Positions 9,697-18,334 of a DNA stretch of 64,000 nt are shown here, piece after piece. A program made the translations under genes and the position numbers. Source of the DNA: Actinoplanes sichuanensis (GTDB lineage Bacteria > Actinomycetota > Actinomycetes > Mycobacteriales > Micromonosporaceae); the NCBI RefSeq assembly GCF_033097365.1, contig NZ_AP028461.1, positions 7,936,001 to 8,000,000 of the forward strand. The letters are read 5' to 3'. Below the pieces are notes generated by a model. It was not told where the DNA came from, did not search any database, and worked only from the letters and a program-made list of their open reading frames with translations. Numbering within the stretch: the stretch's first letter is position 1; every line of letters starts with the position of its first letter.

Positions 9697-10833
9697 TCAC
9701 TGAAGTCGCCAAACCTTGACCTGACCGCCGGTCTGCTGGCACGCGAGGTGTCGGCCGGTGCGGCGGCAGCCGCTCGGTGTGGTGCCCGGGAGATGACCGC
9801 GGACCTGGCCGGTCGCCCATTCGAAGACGTTGAGCCGGTCGCCGTCGGGCCGGATCAGCAGGTCACCGGCGGGCAGGCCGTAACCGAGATCACGCCGGGC
9901 GACGCCGCTGCCCGGGTCGATCTGGAGTGCCCGGCCGTCGGCGGTCCGGACGATGCCGTCCTCGCCGCCGATCCAGTTCCGGTTGGTCCAGACGACGTGG
10001 CCGTCGAGCAGCTCGATCGCGGACAGGCCGGGTCCACCCGAGACACAGACCAGGGCGCCGCACGGTGTGATCGCGCGGGGCAGCAGCAGCGGAAGCGTCC
10101 ATGTGCGCCGGCCGTCGATCATCGTCACCGTGTTGTCCCCGAGCAGATAGACCCGGTCGTCGATCACCCGGACGGCGGGCGCGGCCCCGGCGGCGACCGC
10201 CTGATCGGTGCGGTACACCGTCGCGCCGCTGTCCAGCGCGAACATGGTGGTGCTGGAATCGGTCACGGCCAGGAGACTTCCGGAGGTCGCGGCGACCGCG
10301 TGGGGCGGGCCGGTGAACCTGGTCTTCCACCGGATCCGGTCTGCCGGCGGGTCGTAGAGGGCGAGCGTCCCGGCCGCGCCGTCCCAGAGGGCGATCCGGT
10401 CGCCCGCGGCCCGGGCCACCGAGTAGGTCCGCGGGTCGACCCGATCCTCGCCGGTCCGGACGTCGAGGATCCGGGTGTCCTCGTTGCCCGACACGACGAG
10501 CGCCGGACCGATCTCGGTGAGCGCCGGAATCCCCGCGAACCAGTCGACGTCCCGCTGCCAGAGCGCCGTCCCGGAGTCCAGCGACCATGCGATGACGTCC
10601 AGCCGGCCGCTCGTCCGGGCGTGCGTGCTGTACAGGGTCGTGCCGGTCAGCAGCCACGTCCCGGACGGGCTCGCGGTCGCGGCCACCTGCGGCAGTTCCC
10701 GGACCGTCGGCATCGGCGCCGACGGTCCGAGCAGCAACGCCAGCAGCACCACGACCAGTGCCGCCGGCAACGCGCGGGTTGCCGGCGGCGCCGGGCGGGA
10801 CTGCGGAGCGACCCGGTCGAGATCGATCATCAC
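9697..10833 (-). CDS. PQQ/WD40-type beta-propeller protein with N-terminal membrane anchor
   Basis: A 378-residue protein with a short basic N-terminus and a hydrophobic segment (ALPAALVVVLLALLL), followed by repeated strand-rich modules containing GTALWQRDVDW, DRIRWKTRF and HVVWTNRNW. These are typical PQQ-enzyme/BamB-like beta-propeller blades. It is probably exported but anchored, with the propeller outside the membrane. The start is GTG 10833 or the adjacent ATG 10830. It lies 16 bp downstream of the aspartyl-tRNA synthetase gene on the same strand and may be co-transcribed with it. No catalytic site is evident; a scaffold or sensor role is possible. Confidence 0.7.
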   Translation of the reverse strand: MMIDLDRVAPQSRPAPPATRALPAALVVVLLALLLGPSAPMPTVRELPQVAATASPSGTWLLTGTTLYSTHARTSGRLDVIAWSLDSGTALWQRDVDWFAGIPALTEIGPALVVSGNEDTRILDVRTGEDRVDPRTYSVARAAGDRIALWDGAAGTLALYDPPADRIRWKTRFTGPPHAVAATSGSLLAVTDSSTTMFALDSGATVYRTDQAVAAGAAPAVRVIDDRVYLLGDNTVTMIDGRRTWTLPLLLPRAITPCGALVCVSGGPGLSAIELLDGHVVWTNRNWIGGEDGIVRTADGRALQIDPGSGVARRDLGYGLPAGDLLIRPDGDRLNVFEWATGQVRGHLPGTTPSGCRRTGRHLACQQTGGQVKVWRLQ

Positions 10834-10849
10834 TACGGCATTGTGCGGC

Positions 10850-12106
10850 CTACGGTGCGATCCGGTTCAAGTCCCGGGGGAAGGCGGTCGTCTCGCGTAC
10901 GTTCGTGATGCCCGTCAATCGGGCCACGAACCGTTCCAGGCCGATCGCCCAGCCACCGTGCGGCGGCATGCCGTAGCGGAATCCGTCGAGATAGCCGGCA
11001 TACGGCTCGAGTGACTCACCCTTGTCGGTCAGGGCCTGGACGTAGTCCTCGTACCGGTGCAGTCGCTGCCCGCCGGTGACGATCTCCAGACCACGGAACA
11101 GCAGGTCGAAGCCGTTGGACCAGGTCGGGTCGGCCGGGTCCGGATGCGTGTAGAACGGCCGTTTGCGCATCGGATAGCCGGTCACGAACACGAACTCCGA
11201 GCCGTGCTCCCGCAGCGCCCACTCCCCCAGCGCCCGCTCGTGCGCCGGTGCCAGGTCGGGCTCGTCGCCGGGCGCGCCGGCGATCCGCAGCGCCTCGGTG
11301 AAATGCACCGCCGGAATCTCGCCGGTTATCGCGTTCTCCAGAATGCCGATCTCGCCGAGCATCCCCTTGATCGTCAGTGTCAGCGCGGCCATCACGTCCC
11401 GATGGTCGGCGATGAAACCCATCTCCGCGTCCAGCGAGGTGTACTGCGCGAGATGCCGCGCGGTGTCACTCGGTTCGGCCCGGAACACCGGTCCCACCTC
11501 GTAGACCCGCTCGAACACCCCGACCATCATCTGCTTGTAGAACTGCGGCGACTGCGCCAGATAAGCCGGCCGACCGAAATAGTCGAGCTTGAACACGTTC
11601 GCCCCGGACTCCGTCGCCGACTCGACGATCTTCGGAGTGTGGATCTCGACAAACCGCTGCGCCTCCAGCGCCGCCCGGAAACCCCTGGTCGCGGCGGCCG
11701 CGACCCGCAGGTTCGCCGCCCGGTTCGGATGCCGGAGAGCAAGAGCAGCGTGGTCCAGCTGGGCGGGAAGCCCGGCGTTCAGCGCGGGTCGATGCATTTC
11801 AAACGGCAGGGGTACGGCCACCCGGCTCAGTTCGTGGATGGACGGAGACGTCAGCTCCACTCCGTATGGCGCCTGCTCGTTGGCGGTGACCACGGCGGTC
11901 ACCTCGACGACGCTCTCCTCGCTGAGTCGTTCCAGCTGCTCGCGTACCGCCGGTTCGGTGACGACCACCTGGCTGAACCCGGCGGCGTCCCGGACGATCA
12001 GGAACGCGACCGACTTGAGCAGCCGGCGGCGGTGGATCCACCCGGCGATCGTGACTTCCCGGCCCGGTTCTTGCGTGGCCAGTTCGGTGGAGAGGATGCG
12101 TTGCAT
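10850..12106 (-). CDS. aspS2: Archaeal-type aspartate--tRNA(Asp/Asn) ligase
   Basis: A class II aminoacyl-tRNA synthetase of 418 residues. An N-terminal OB-fold anticodon-binding domain (REVTIAGWIHRRRLLKSVAFLIVRD) is followed by the catalytic core with motif 2 FRAEPSDTARHLAQYTSLDAEMGF and motif 3 GGWAIGLERF. The absence of the bacterial GAD insertion and the TxRHLxEYTSLDxEMGF-like motif place it in the archaeal/eukaryal AspRS group, which is often non-discriminating. The start ATG 12106 has AGGAGGT upstream. A T-box leader with a GAC (Asp) specifier precedes it, which agrees with an aspartate enzyme rather than AsnRS. A housekeeping bacterial AspRS is presumably encoded elsewhere. The symbol follows common usage for the second AspRS. 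Confidence 0.85.
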   Translation of the reverse strand: MQRILSTELATQEPGREVTIAGWIHRRRLLKSVAFLIVRDAAGFSQVVVTEPAVREQLERLSEESVVEVTAVVTANEQAPYGVELTSPSIHELSRVAVPLPFEMHRPALNAGLPAQLDHAALALRHPNRAANLRVAAAATRGFRAALEAQRFVEIHTPKIVESATESGANVFKLDYFGRPAYLAQSPQFYKQMMVGVFERVYEVGPVFRAEPSDTARHLAQYTSLDAEMGFIADHRDVMAALTLTIKGMLGEIGILENAITGEIPAVHFTEALRIAGAPGDEPDLAPAHERALGEWALREHGSEFVFVTGYPMRKRPFYTHPDPADPTWSNGFDLLFRGLEIVTGGQRLHRYEDYVQALTDKGESLEPYAGYLDGFRYGMPPHGGWAIGLERFVARLTGITNVRETTAFPRDLNRIAP

Positions 12107-12325
12107 GGCGGTGACCTCCTCTGGTGACTGCAACGCGGCCCCAGGGAGGTGCGGGCGAGCGGGATCCTCGCGGTACCACCGCACCTTCGCGCCTTTACGG
12201 CGCCTCTTTGTCGTGCTGCGGCTCCGGGGTGTCTTCACGCTCCGGCGCGCGGGCCACCCTTCCCAGCTGCCGGGTGGCTCTCTCGGCCGGCGGATCGAAG
12301 CGTTACTCGGTCCCATCTACGCCGT
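12107..12325 (-). promoter_or_regulatory. Translational T-box riboswitch, Asp specifier
   Basis: Reading the minus strand, the leader has the stem I motif GATGGGACCGAGTAA (from 12316 down), an apical GAGAGAGCC segment, a specifier region GTGAAGACACC with GAC (Asp) at 12231-12233, a stem III hairpin (GGCGCC GTAAA GGCGC) and the T-box core GTGCGGTGGTACCGCG (12169-12184). GGTGCGG (12179-12185) can pair with CCGCACC (12148-12154) to form the antisequestrator. Otherwise ACCTCC (12145-12150) can pair with the ribosome binding site GGAGGT (12114-12119). The two pairings exclude each other, the logic of a translational T-box: uncharged tRNA opens the ribosome binding site. Confidence 0.88.
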
Positions 12326-12441
12326 GACGGGAACGCTAACAGTCGCCGATGCGGCATTCTCCTGAATTATGGGTGACGGCCCTCACACGAATGGTCACGT
12401 GAGCCTCGTCGCCCCTGCGCTGTGCCCGGCCTGTGCGGGCG

Positions 12442-12447
12442 TATCTT
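12442..12447 (+). promoter_or_regulatory. -10 element (TATCTT) of leaderless lipA
   Basis: TATCTT ends 6 bases before the lipA GTG at 12454 and no Shine-Dalgarno intervenes, so the mRNA probably begins at the start codon. Confidence 0.45.
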
Positions 12448-12453
12448 CGGGGT

Positions 12454-13377
12454 GTGACTATTGCTCCCGAGGGCCGCCGCATGCTGCGCATCGAAGCGCG
12501 CAACGCCGAGACTCCCATCGAGCGGAAACCTCCGTGGATCAAGGTCAAGGCCAAGATGGGCCCTGAGTACACCGAGATGCGCGGCCGCGTCCAGAAAGAG
12601 GGCCTGCACACGGTCTGCCAGGAGGCCGGCTGCCCCAACATCTACGAGTGTTGGGAAGACCGCGAGGCCACCTTCCTCATCGGCGGTGACCAGTGCACCC
12701 GCCGCTGCGACTTCTGCCAGATCGACACCGGCAAGCCGGCCGAGTTCGACGCCGACGAGCCCCGCCGCGTCGGCGAGTCGGTCGCCACGATGGGCCTGCG
12801 CTACGCCACGGTCACCGGTGTGGCCCGCGACGACCTGCCCGACGGCGGCGCCTGGCTCTACGCGGAGACGGTCCGCCAGATTCACAAGCTGATGCCCGGT
12901 TGTGGCGTCGAGCTGCTGATCCCCGACTTCAACGCCGACCCGGCCCAGCTGGCCGAGGTCTTCGGCGCGGCGCCCGAGGTGCTCGCCCACAACCTGGAGA
13001 CGGTGCCGCGCATCTTCAAGCGCATCCGCCCCGGCTTCCGCTACGAGCGTTCCCTCGACGTGATCACCCAGGCTCGGGCAGCCGGCCTGGTCACCAAGAG
13101 CAACCTGATCCTCGGCATGGGCGAGACCCGCGAAGAGGTGACGGCGGCCCTGCGCGACCTGCACGGCGCCGGTTGCGAGCTGATCACCATCACCCAGTAT
13201 CTTCGCCCCACCCCGCGCCACCACCCGGTCGAGCGCTGGGTGAAGCCGGAGGAGTTCGTCGAGCTCCGCGAGGAGGCCGAGCAGATCGGCTTCGCCGGCG
13301 TGATGAGCGGCCCGCTGGTCCGTTCGTCCTACCGTGCGGGCCGCCTCTACAAGCAGGCCCTCGAAGCCCGCGGCTGA
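12454..13377 (+). CDS. lipA: Lipoyl synthase LipA
   Basis: LipA is a radical-SAM enzyme that inserts two sulfurs into the octanoyl chain put on E2 and H proteins by LipB. Both iron-sulfur cluster sites are visible: the auxiliary cluster cysteines [12 protein letters not shown] (Cys55, Cys60, Cys66) and the radical-SAM motif CTRRCDFC (Cys81, Cys85, Cys88). The C-terminal sulfur-ligating serine lies in the segment [12 protein letters not shown] chose GTG 12454 (protein start [17 protein letters not shown], 307 aa), which matches other actinobacterial LipA and has a -10 element just upstream. It diverges from the T-box/aspS2 unit. Partner genes lipB and sucB are upstream. Confidence 0.95.
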   Translation: MTIAPEGRRMLRIEARNAETPIERKPPWIKVKAKMGPEYTEMRGRVQKEGLHTVCQEAGCPNIYECWEDREATFLIGGDQCTRRCDFCQIDTGKPAEFDADEPRRVGESVATMGLRYATVTGVARDDLPDGGAWLYAETVRQIHKLMPGCGVELLIPDFNADPAQLAEVFGAAPEVLAHNLETVPRIFKRIRPGFRYERSLDVITQARAAGLVTKSNLILGMGETREEVTAALRDLHGAGCELITITQYLRPTPRHHPVERWVKPEEFVELREEAEQIGFAGVMSGPLVRSSYRAGRLYKQALEARG

Positions 13378-13427
13378 CCTGATACCGCGCGGCCGACCTT
13401 GATACCGCGCGGCTGACCTGATACGCG
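13370..13427. repeat. Three tandem 19-20 bp repeats spanning the lipA stop codon
   Basis: The unit CGCGGCTGACCTGATAC recurs with small changes at about 13369, 13388 and 13408, and its first copy contains the lipA stop. The array lies directly before the lipA terminator. It looks like local replication slippage with no evident role. Confidence 0.6.
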
Positions 13428-13429
13428 AG

Positions 13430-13470
13430 AGAGCCCCACGCCGTCCTGGCATGGGGCTCTTCTCGTTCAT
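13430..13470. terminator. Bidirectional terminator between lipA and the convergent Lys-tail protein gene
   Basis: A 13-bp stem (AGAGCCCCACGCC at 13430-13442, GGCATGGGGCTCT at 13448-13460, one wobble pair) is followed by a pyrimidine-rich run with CTTCTTCTTTTT. It ends lipA and, on the other strand, the convergent small gene. Confidence 0.75.
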
Positions 13471-13716
13471 CTACTTCTTCTTTTTCGCCTTCTTGTCTTT
13501 CTTGTCTTTCTTACCCTTTTTCCCGTTGCCGCTGTCCTTGCCGTCCTGCTCGGACCCCCAACGGGCCTCGGCGACCTCCGGAACCAGCACCGGCGAAAGA
13601 AGCTTCAAGAACACCATGGCGAGGGGAGCCAGCCAGGCCCACCACGGCACCAGGGAGTCCGGTCCCATCAACATGCCGACGACGCCGTAACTCACCTCGA
13701 CTGCGGTATCCATCAT
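13471..13716 (-). CDS. Small membrane protein with polylysine tail (81 aa)
   Basis: The protein has a hydrophobic central segment (WWAWLAPLAMVFLKLLSPVLV) and a strongly basic C-terminus made almost only of Lys with some Asp and Gly (KKGKKDKKDKKAKKKK). GGAGG lies just before two consecutive ATG codons at 13716 and 13713. The tail suggests binding to acidic phospholipid, nucleic acid or teichoic-type polymers, but this is inference. It converges on lipA and shares its terminator. Confidence 0.55.
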   Translation of the reverse strand: MMDTAVEVSYGVVGMLMGPDSLVPWWAWLAPLAMVFLKLLSPVLVPEVAEARWGSEQDGKDSGNGKKGKKDKKDKKAKKKK

Positions 13717-14573
13717 CTGCCTCCGGAGGACGAAACGCTCAGCTCAGGCAGGACGCCCTCCTGTGCTTCGGCACCCAATATCGGACCGGCGCCGCCCGCC
13801 ATTAGCTTTCAACCCCCACCGAGCCTCACCACCCTGACTTCACCGCGCCCCGCCCCCGCGCCTCCCTGCCGCGCTCCTCGACCCCACCACCAATGGGCCT
13901 CGCCACCGTTCCGCCCGACCTTGCCACCGCGCCACTCGGTCCACCGCCACCACCAATGGGCCTCGCCACCGGTCAGCCCGACCTTGCCGCCACGCCACTC
14001 GGTCCACCGCCACCATTGGGGCCTCTGGCCGGCGCACCGCCCGACCCCACCGCCACCACTGAGCCTCGCCGCCGCACCACCCGACCCCACCGCCATCGCC
14101 CACCCGACCCCACCGCCTTCACCACCCGACCCCACCGCCACCGCCCAGCCCGCCACCCCGCCCCGACCCGCCGCCACCCAGCCCCTCGCCCGGCCTCCCG
14201 AGTGGCGGGCACCGCAGCCTTGCCGGACAGCGGTCTGGTCATCAGCGAGAAGCGGTCCCGTAGCGGTGAAGGCTCTCCGGGAACGCCCGTTGGCGGGAGC
14301 CGATCGTCGCCACTGAATGTCATCCGGTCGCTGCCGGACATGGCGAGGGTTCGAGATCTACTTCGCGACGGCAAGAGCACGGGTCGGCGTTCGGTGTGCT
14401 CCCGCCGTCGCCTGAACGTGCATGAACGCTCGCGACCGGCGGAACGAATGCGCTGATCGACAACCAGCCGCACACCCGGACGACCGACTCGGAGCCTTGA
14501 CCAGCACGAGATCTCGACAAGATCAAAAACTGTCGATGAGGTACGAAAGCGGGTTGAGCCGGGCGAAGTGTGG
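13717..14573. other. Non-coding stretch of 857 bp, mostly low-complexity
   Basis: Between the Lys-tail gene and the LuxR regulator gene I see no convincing gene. The first half (13800-14180) is dominated by CCACCGCC-rich DNA with a 60-63 bp tandem repeat. Open frames exist here in several phases, but they encode only Pro/Thr-rich or Trp/Gly-rich repeats and lack ribosome binding sites. The second half (14181-14573) shows ordinary composition without recognisable features. Confidence 0.5.
13888..14040. repeat. Imperfect 60-63 bp tandem repeat, about 2.5 copies
   Basis: Units begin CACCAATGGGCCTCGCCACC at 13888 and 13951, and a diverged third begins CACCATTGGGGCCTC at 14011. Each unit contains CCGACCTTGCC and GCCACTCGGTCCACCGCCAC. 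The period is a multiple of 3 but no frame looks like a real protein. Confidence 0.7.
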
Positions 14574-17500
14574 TCAGGTGTCGAGGTAGCCGAGACGGTG
14601 GGCTACTGCGGCGGCCTCGACTCGGTTGGTCACCGCCAGCTTGGCGATGATCCGGGAGACGTGGACGCTCGCGGTTTTCGGAGAGATGAACAGACGTTCG
14701 GCGATGCGGCCGTTGCTGTGGCCTTCGGCTACCAGGCGGAGGACTTCGCGTTCGCGGGCAGTCAGGACTTCGGGGCTCGCGGCGGGAACTGCGCTGTTCC
14801 GGATGCCAAGCCGGCGGGCCAGGATGTCGATGGCCTCGCACAACGGTCTGGCCCCGAGCGCGGTTGCGAGGGCGGCGGCCTCGGTGAGAGCCGCCGCGGC
14901 GGCGGAACGGTCCGCGGCGGAGGCTTCGGCCAGGGCGAGTAGTGCGCCGGCCAACTGATACGGCTGTCCATCCACCCGCCAGGCCTCGACCGTCGCCTGC
15001 CAGCGCTCGGCGCCGCCGTCCAGGATGGCGGTGAGCTGGGCGGCATAGGCTCGCTCGGCGGGGTACCGCTGCGGCAGGAGAGCGGCCACCGCCCGGATCG
15101 CGCCCTCCAAATCCTCCGCCACGGGCGAGGCCGCACCGCTCAGCCCCGGCACCGCAGACGAAACCGCACCACCCGGACCTACCGCCACGGGCAAGACCGC
15201 ACCACCCAAACCCGGCGCCGCAGACGAGACCGCACCACCCAGGCCCACCGCGGCGGGCAAGACCGCACCACCCAAACCCGGCGCCGCGGGCGAGACCGCA
15301 CCACCCTTGCCCGTCGCGGCGGGCAAGGGAGCCGGTAACACCGAGGACCGCACAGCTTCGGCGGCCGACGAGGACTGTGGGCTGGATCCGGGCGAAGGCG
15401 AGGGAGCCGCCGGAGCCGCCGGCGAAGGGTCGACAGCAGCGGCCGGCAAGACCGGATCGACGCCGGCCACCGCGGGCGAAGTCCCAGATCCGGGCGCGAC
15501 TCCGGCCGAGGTCCGGGTCGGAAAGACGTGGGCCGCCGCGGATGGCGAGGTGGGTGGAAGCGCAGGAACCACCCCGCCCGAACCCGACGCAGCCGAAAGG
15601 GCATCGACCGCCCCAACCCGTGAGGTGGACGGAAGCGCAGGGACCGCTCCGCCCGAACCCGACACAGCCGGGAAGACATGGGCCGCCGCGGATGGGGCGG
15701 TGGGCGGGAGTGTGCGGGCCGCGGCGGTCAGGATCGGCCAGGAGTAGCGCGGGCGGGAACTAAGGGCGGGGTCCTGGAGGGCGGCCTCGGCCGCAGCGCG
15801 GGCGGCTGAGGTGTCGCCGCCGGCCTGGGCGGCGATGATGCGCAACTCCAGGAGGCAGATGCGGGCCTCGTGGGTCAGGAACGTCTTGGCCAGGGACGTC
15901 ACCGCCTGCCTGACGGTCTGGGTGGCGCCGTCATGGCCCCGGGCCAGACGCAGCCGGGCTCGGAGGCCGAGGCCGGGGAGGGCCAGTGTGCCGGGCGGGT
16001 CGTGGCGGGCGGCCTGGGCCAGGAGGGTGTCGGCCTCGTCCCAGCGGCCCAGGGCCATCAGAGCCTCGGCGTGGTTGGCCAGCAGGTAGACGCCGGTGGT
16101 GCGGCTGACGCCGACCCGGTCGGCCAAGGGGACGCCCTCGGCGGCGGCGGCTGCGGAGGCGGCGTAGTCGCCGAGCTCGAACAGGGCGTCGGAGAGGTTG
16201 ACCAGGGCGGCGGCCAGGTTGGGGACGTCGCCGGCGGCTCGGCTGCGATCGACGGAACGGCGCATGGCGGGCACGCTGTCGGCGGCGGGGAGTCGGCCGC
16301 TGCACACCCTGCTGTAGGTGATCTCGGCGGCGGCCTGGGCCGCCTCGTCGCCGAGCTCGGCGGCAGCGGTGAGCACCATCTGGGCGATCCGGTCGGTGTC
16401 GGGGTCGTCGACGGCGGACAGGACGTACACGACGTTGCTGAGCAGTTTCAGCCAGGTGTGGTCGCGAGGCTGGGAGGCGAGCAGCCGATAAGCCTCCCGG
16501 GCCTCGGCGGCGCCGTCGCTTTTGCCGGCGTTGCGCAGCAGCTTGGCGCGGCGGATCAGGAGGCGGGCGGCGCGGACCGGCTGGGCCTCGAAGTCGAGGT
16601 CGGCGAGGGTGGCCCGGGTCAGTGTGAGGGCGCGCATGTGCTCGCCGGAGTCGATGGCGGCCAGCGCGGCCTCCTCCAGCAGGTCGAGGTGGCCGGCGCC
16701 GACCAGCGCGGCCGGGTCAGGCACCTGGTCCCACAGCTCGAGCATGCGGTCGAGGAGGCGGGCCCGCTCGGCGAAGGCGTAGCGGCGGCCGGCGGCGTCG
16801 GCGGCACGGTGCGCGGCGACGAGGGCACGGGCGTGATCGCGGGCGGAGAACCAGTGGTGGGCGATCTCGGCGGGGGCTCGATCGGCCTCGACCAGGTGCG
16901 GCTCGGACTCGATGGCCTGGGCGTAGCGGGCGTGCAGCCGGGCCCGCTCGCCGGGCAGCAGATCGTCATGGACGGCCTCACGGACCAGGGCGTGCCGGAA
17001 CTCGTAGCCCCCATCGGGATCGATGACGATGAGCTGGGCGGCGACCGCGGCGCGCAGCGCGGACTCCAAGGCCGCCTCAACGGCACCGGCGAAATCGCGG
17101 CCCGCGCGGTCGCCACCGGCCAAGGGGCCACCAGCATGATTGCCACCGCCCGAGCCGCCGCCGGCCAAGGGCCCACCAACGTGGTTGCCACCGCCGAAAT
17201 CGCCGCCGCCCGAGCCGCCGCCGGCGTGGTTGCCGCCGGCGAAATCGACGGCGGCGACCCGGGTGAGTAGCTCGTGGCCGAATCGGATGCCGCCGACCGC
17301 GGCCACCCGCAGCACCCGCTGGGCCGCGTCGGGCAGCTGGTCGGCGCGGGAGAGCAGCAGGTCGCGGAGCGTGTCGGGGATGTCGCCGCAGCGCGGGTCG
17401 GTGGATGCGGCGAACTGCTCGATGAAGAACGGAATGCCCTGGGCGCGGCGGCTGATCGCGTCGACCGTGGGCGGGTCGGGCTCGGCGCCGAGCAGGTGGC

Positions 17501-18197
17501 CGAGCAGCTCGGCGGTGCCGTCGCGGTCGAGCCGGTCGAGGTCGTGCCGCTGGACCCCGCGGACCCGCTCCAACTCGGCCAGGAACGGGCGCAGCGGGTG
17601 ACCGCGGTGCAGCTCGTCGGTGCGGTAGGTGGCGATCAGCAGTAGCCGGGGCACCCGGGCCGAGCGGACCAGGAAGGCGATCAGGTCGCGGGTGGATCTG
17701 TCGGCCCAGTGCAGATCCTCCACCACCAGGACCACCGGGCGCTCCTCGCCGAGTCTGGCGAAGAGCGCGCCGACCAGCTCGAACAGGTGGCCGCGACGGG
17801 TCTCGCCGGGCTCGGCGGCCGGGCCCAGCTCGGGCAGCAGCCGGGCGAACTCGGCCTCCCGCCCGCCGAGCACGGCCCGGCCCTCGCGGCGGCACAGCTC
17901 ACGCAGCGCGGCCGCGAACGGCGCGAAGGGCAGACCCTCCTCGCCCAACTCCAGGCACTGGCCGAGGAGGACTCGGGCGTCGAGCGGGCGGCAGAACTCC
18001 TCGACGAGGCGGCTCTTGCCGACGCCGGCCTCGCCGCCGATCAGCACGGTGGCCGGCTCGTCGCCGTGGGCTCGTTTGAGGGCCTCGCGCAGCACGGCCA
18101 GGTCGGGATCGCGGCCGACCAGGACCGTGCTGTGCACGCTCACCGTCATGGGATCGAGCATGCCACGCAGGTACGACGGGATCTCCGCGCCGATCAT
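14574..18197 (-). CDS. Large LuxR-family ATPase transcriptional regulator (LAL type)
   Basis: A 1207-residue STAND-type regulator. An N-terminal AAA/NACHT-like ATPase has Walker A GGEAGVGKS (about residue 50) and Walker B LVVEDLHWAD. A long TPR-like helical middle and a C-terminal LuxR helix-turn-helix (LTAREREVLRLVAEGHSNGRIAERLFISPKTASVHV) follow. I chose ATG 18197 because it overlaps the stop of a small upstream gene in ATGA; 18149 is the next candidate. Two in-frame low-complexity insertions (near residues 316-366 and 836-1022) make it longer than the usual 900-1000 residues. It probably senses an unknown ligand and activates transcription. It lies between lipA and the DUF4191 gene, so it interrupts the conserved backbone. 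Confidence 0.85.
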   Translation of the reverse strand: MIGAEIPSYLRGMLDPMTVSVHSTVLVGRDPDLAVLREALKRAHGDEPATVLIGGEAGVGKSRLVEEFCRPLDARVLLGQCLELGEEGLPFAPFAAALRELCRREGRAVLGGREAEFARLLPELGPAAEPGETRRGHLFELVGALFARLGEERPVVLVVEDLHWADRSTRDLIAFLVRSARVPRLLLIATYRTDELHRGHPLRPFLAELERVRGVQRHDLDRLDRDGTAELLGHLLGAEPDPPTVDAISRRAQGIPFFIEQFAASTDPRCGDIPDTLRDLLLSRADQLPDAAQRVLRVAAVGGIRFGHELLTRVAAVDFAGGNHAGGGSGGGDFGGGNHVGGPLAGGGSGGGNHAGGPLAGGDRAGRDFAGAVEAALESALRAAVAAQLIVIDPDGGYEFRHALVREAVHDDLLPGERARLHARYAQAIESEPHLVEADRAPAEIAHHWFSARDHARALVAAHRAADAAGRRYAFAERARLLDRMLELWDQVPDPAALVGAGHLDLLEEAALAAIDSGEHMRALTLTRATLADLDFEAQPVRAARLLIRRAKLLRNAGKSDGAAEAREAYRLLASQPRDHTWLKLLSNVVYVLSAVDDPDTDRIAQMVLTAAAELGDEAAQAAAEITYSRVCSGRLPAADSVPAMRRSVDRSRAAGDVPNLAAALVNLSDALFELGDYAASAAAAAEGVPLADRVGVSRTTGVYLLANHAEALMALGRWDEADTLLAQAARHDPPGTLALPGLGLRARLRLARGHDGATQTVRQAVTSLAKTFLTHEARICLLELRIIAAQAGGDTSAARAAAEAALQDPALSSRPRYSWPILTAAARTLPPTAPSAAAHVFPAVSGSGGAVPALPSTSRVGAVDALSAASGSGGVVPALPPTSPSAAAHVFPTRTSAGVAPGSGTSPAVAGVDPVLPAAAVDPSPAAPAAPSPSPGSSPQSSSAAEAVRSSVLPAPLPAATGKGGAVSPAAPGLGGAVLPAAVGLGGAVSSAAPGLGGAVLPVAVGPGGAVSSAVPGLSGAASPVAEDLEGAIRAVAALLPQRYPAERAYAAQLTAILDGGAERWQATVEAWRVDGQPYQLAGALLALAEASAADRSAAAAALTEAAALATALGARPLCEAIDILARRLGIRNSAVPAASPEVLTAREREVLRLVAEGHSNGRIAERLFISPKTASVHVSRIIAKLAVTNRVEAAAVAHRLGYLDT
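15118..15310. repeat. 33-bp (11-codon) tandem repeats inside the LuxR regulator gene
   Basis: Units such as GGGCAAGACCGCACCACCC recur at 15189 and 15255 (66-bp period, made of two related 33-bp halves). They encode an 11-residue protein repeat of the type PGLGGAVLPAA. The period keeps the reading frame. Further diverged copies extend towards 15690. Confidence 0.75.
17100..17250. repeat. Gly/Asn/His-rich repeat insertion in the LuxR regulator gene
   Basis: Repeats of GGCCACC..CCGCC and CCCGAGCCGCCGCCGGC encode segments like GGGSGGGNHAGGPLAGG. This in-frame, glycine-rich insertion sits directly after the ATPase domain (about residues 316-366). Confidence 0.6.
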
Positions 18198-18334
18198 GAT
18201 GTGAGAGCCCGGCGCCGGAAGCGGAGCAGCCGCCTCCGCCGGGCGTGGCGGTGCTCGCAGGCGTCTCGGAGCATGCCGTCGATGCGGAAGCGGGCCATCT
18301 GGAGGTGGGTGTCGGGGTCGCTGAAAGGGATCAT
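18194..18334 (-). CDS. Small coupled gene upstream of the LuxR regulator (46 aa)
   Basis: ATG 18334 opens a frame of 47 codons whose TGA overlaps the LuxR start in ATGA at 18194-18197. It begins MIPFSDPDTHLQMARFRIDG and ends in a very basic segment (ACEHRHARRRRLLRFRRRAL). It is too short for usual size cut-offs. The exact stop-start overlap, the non-repetitive amphipathic N-terminus and the codon pattern (mostly G/C third positions) argue that it is translated, possibly as a coupled leader for the regulator. Function unknown. Confidence 0.5.
   Translation of the reverse strand: MIPFSDPDTHLQMARFRIDGMLRDACEHRHARRRRLLRFRRRALTS

Noticed and set aside
13893..14456. Pro/Thr/Arg-rich 187-codon frame in the repeat region
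   Set aside because: No ribosome binding site, purely repeat-driven composition, and equal open frames in other phases and on the other strand.
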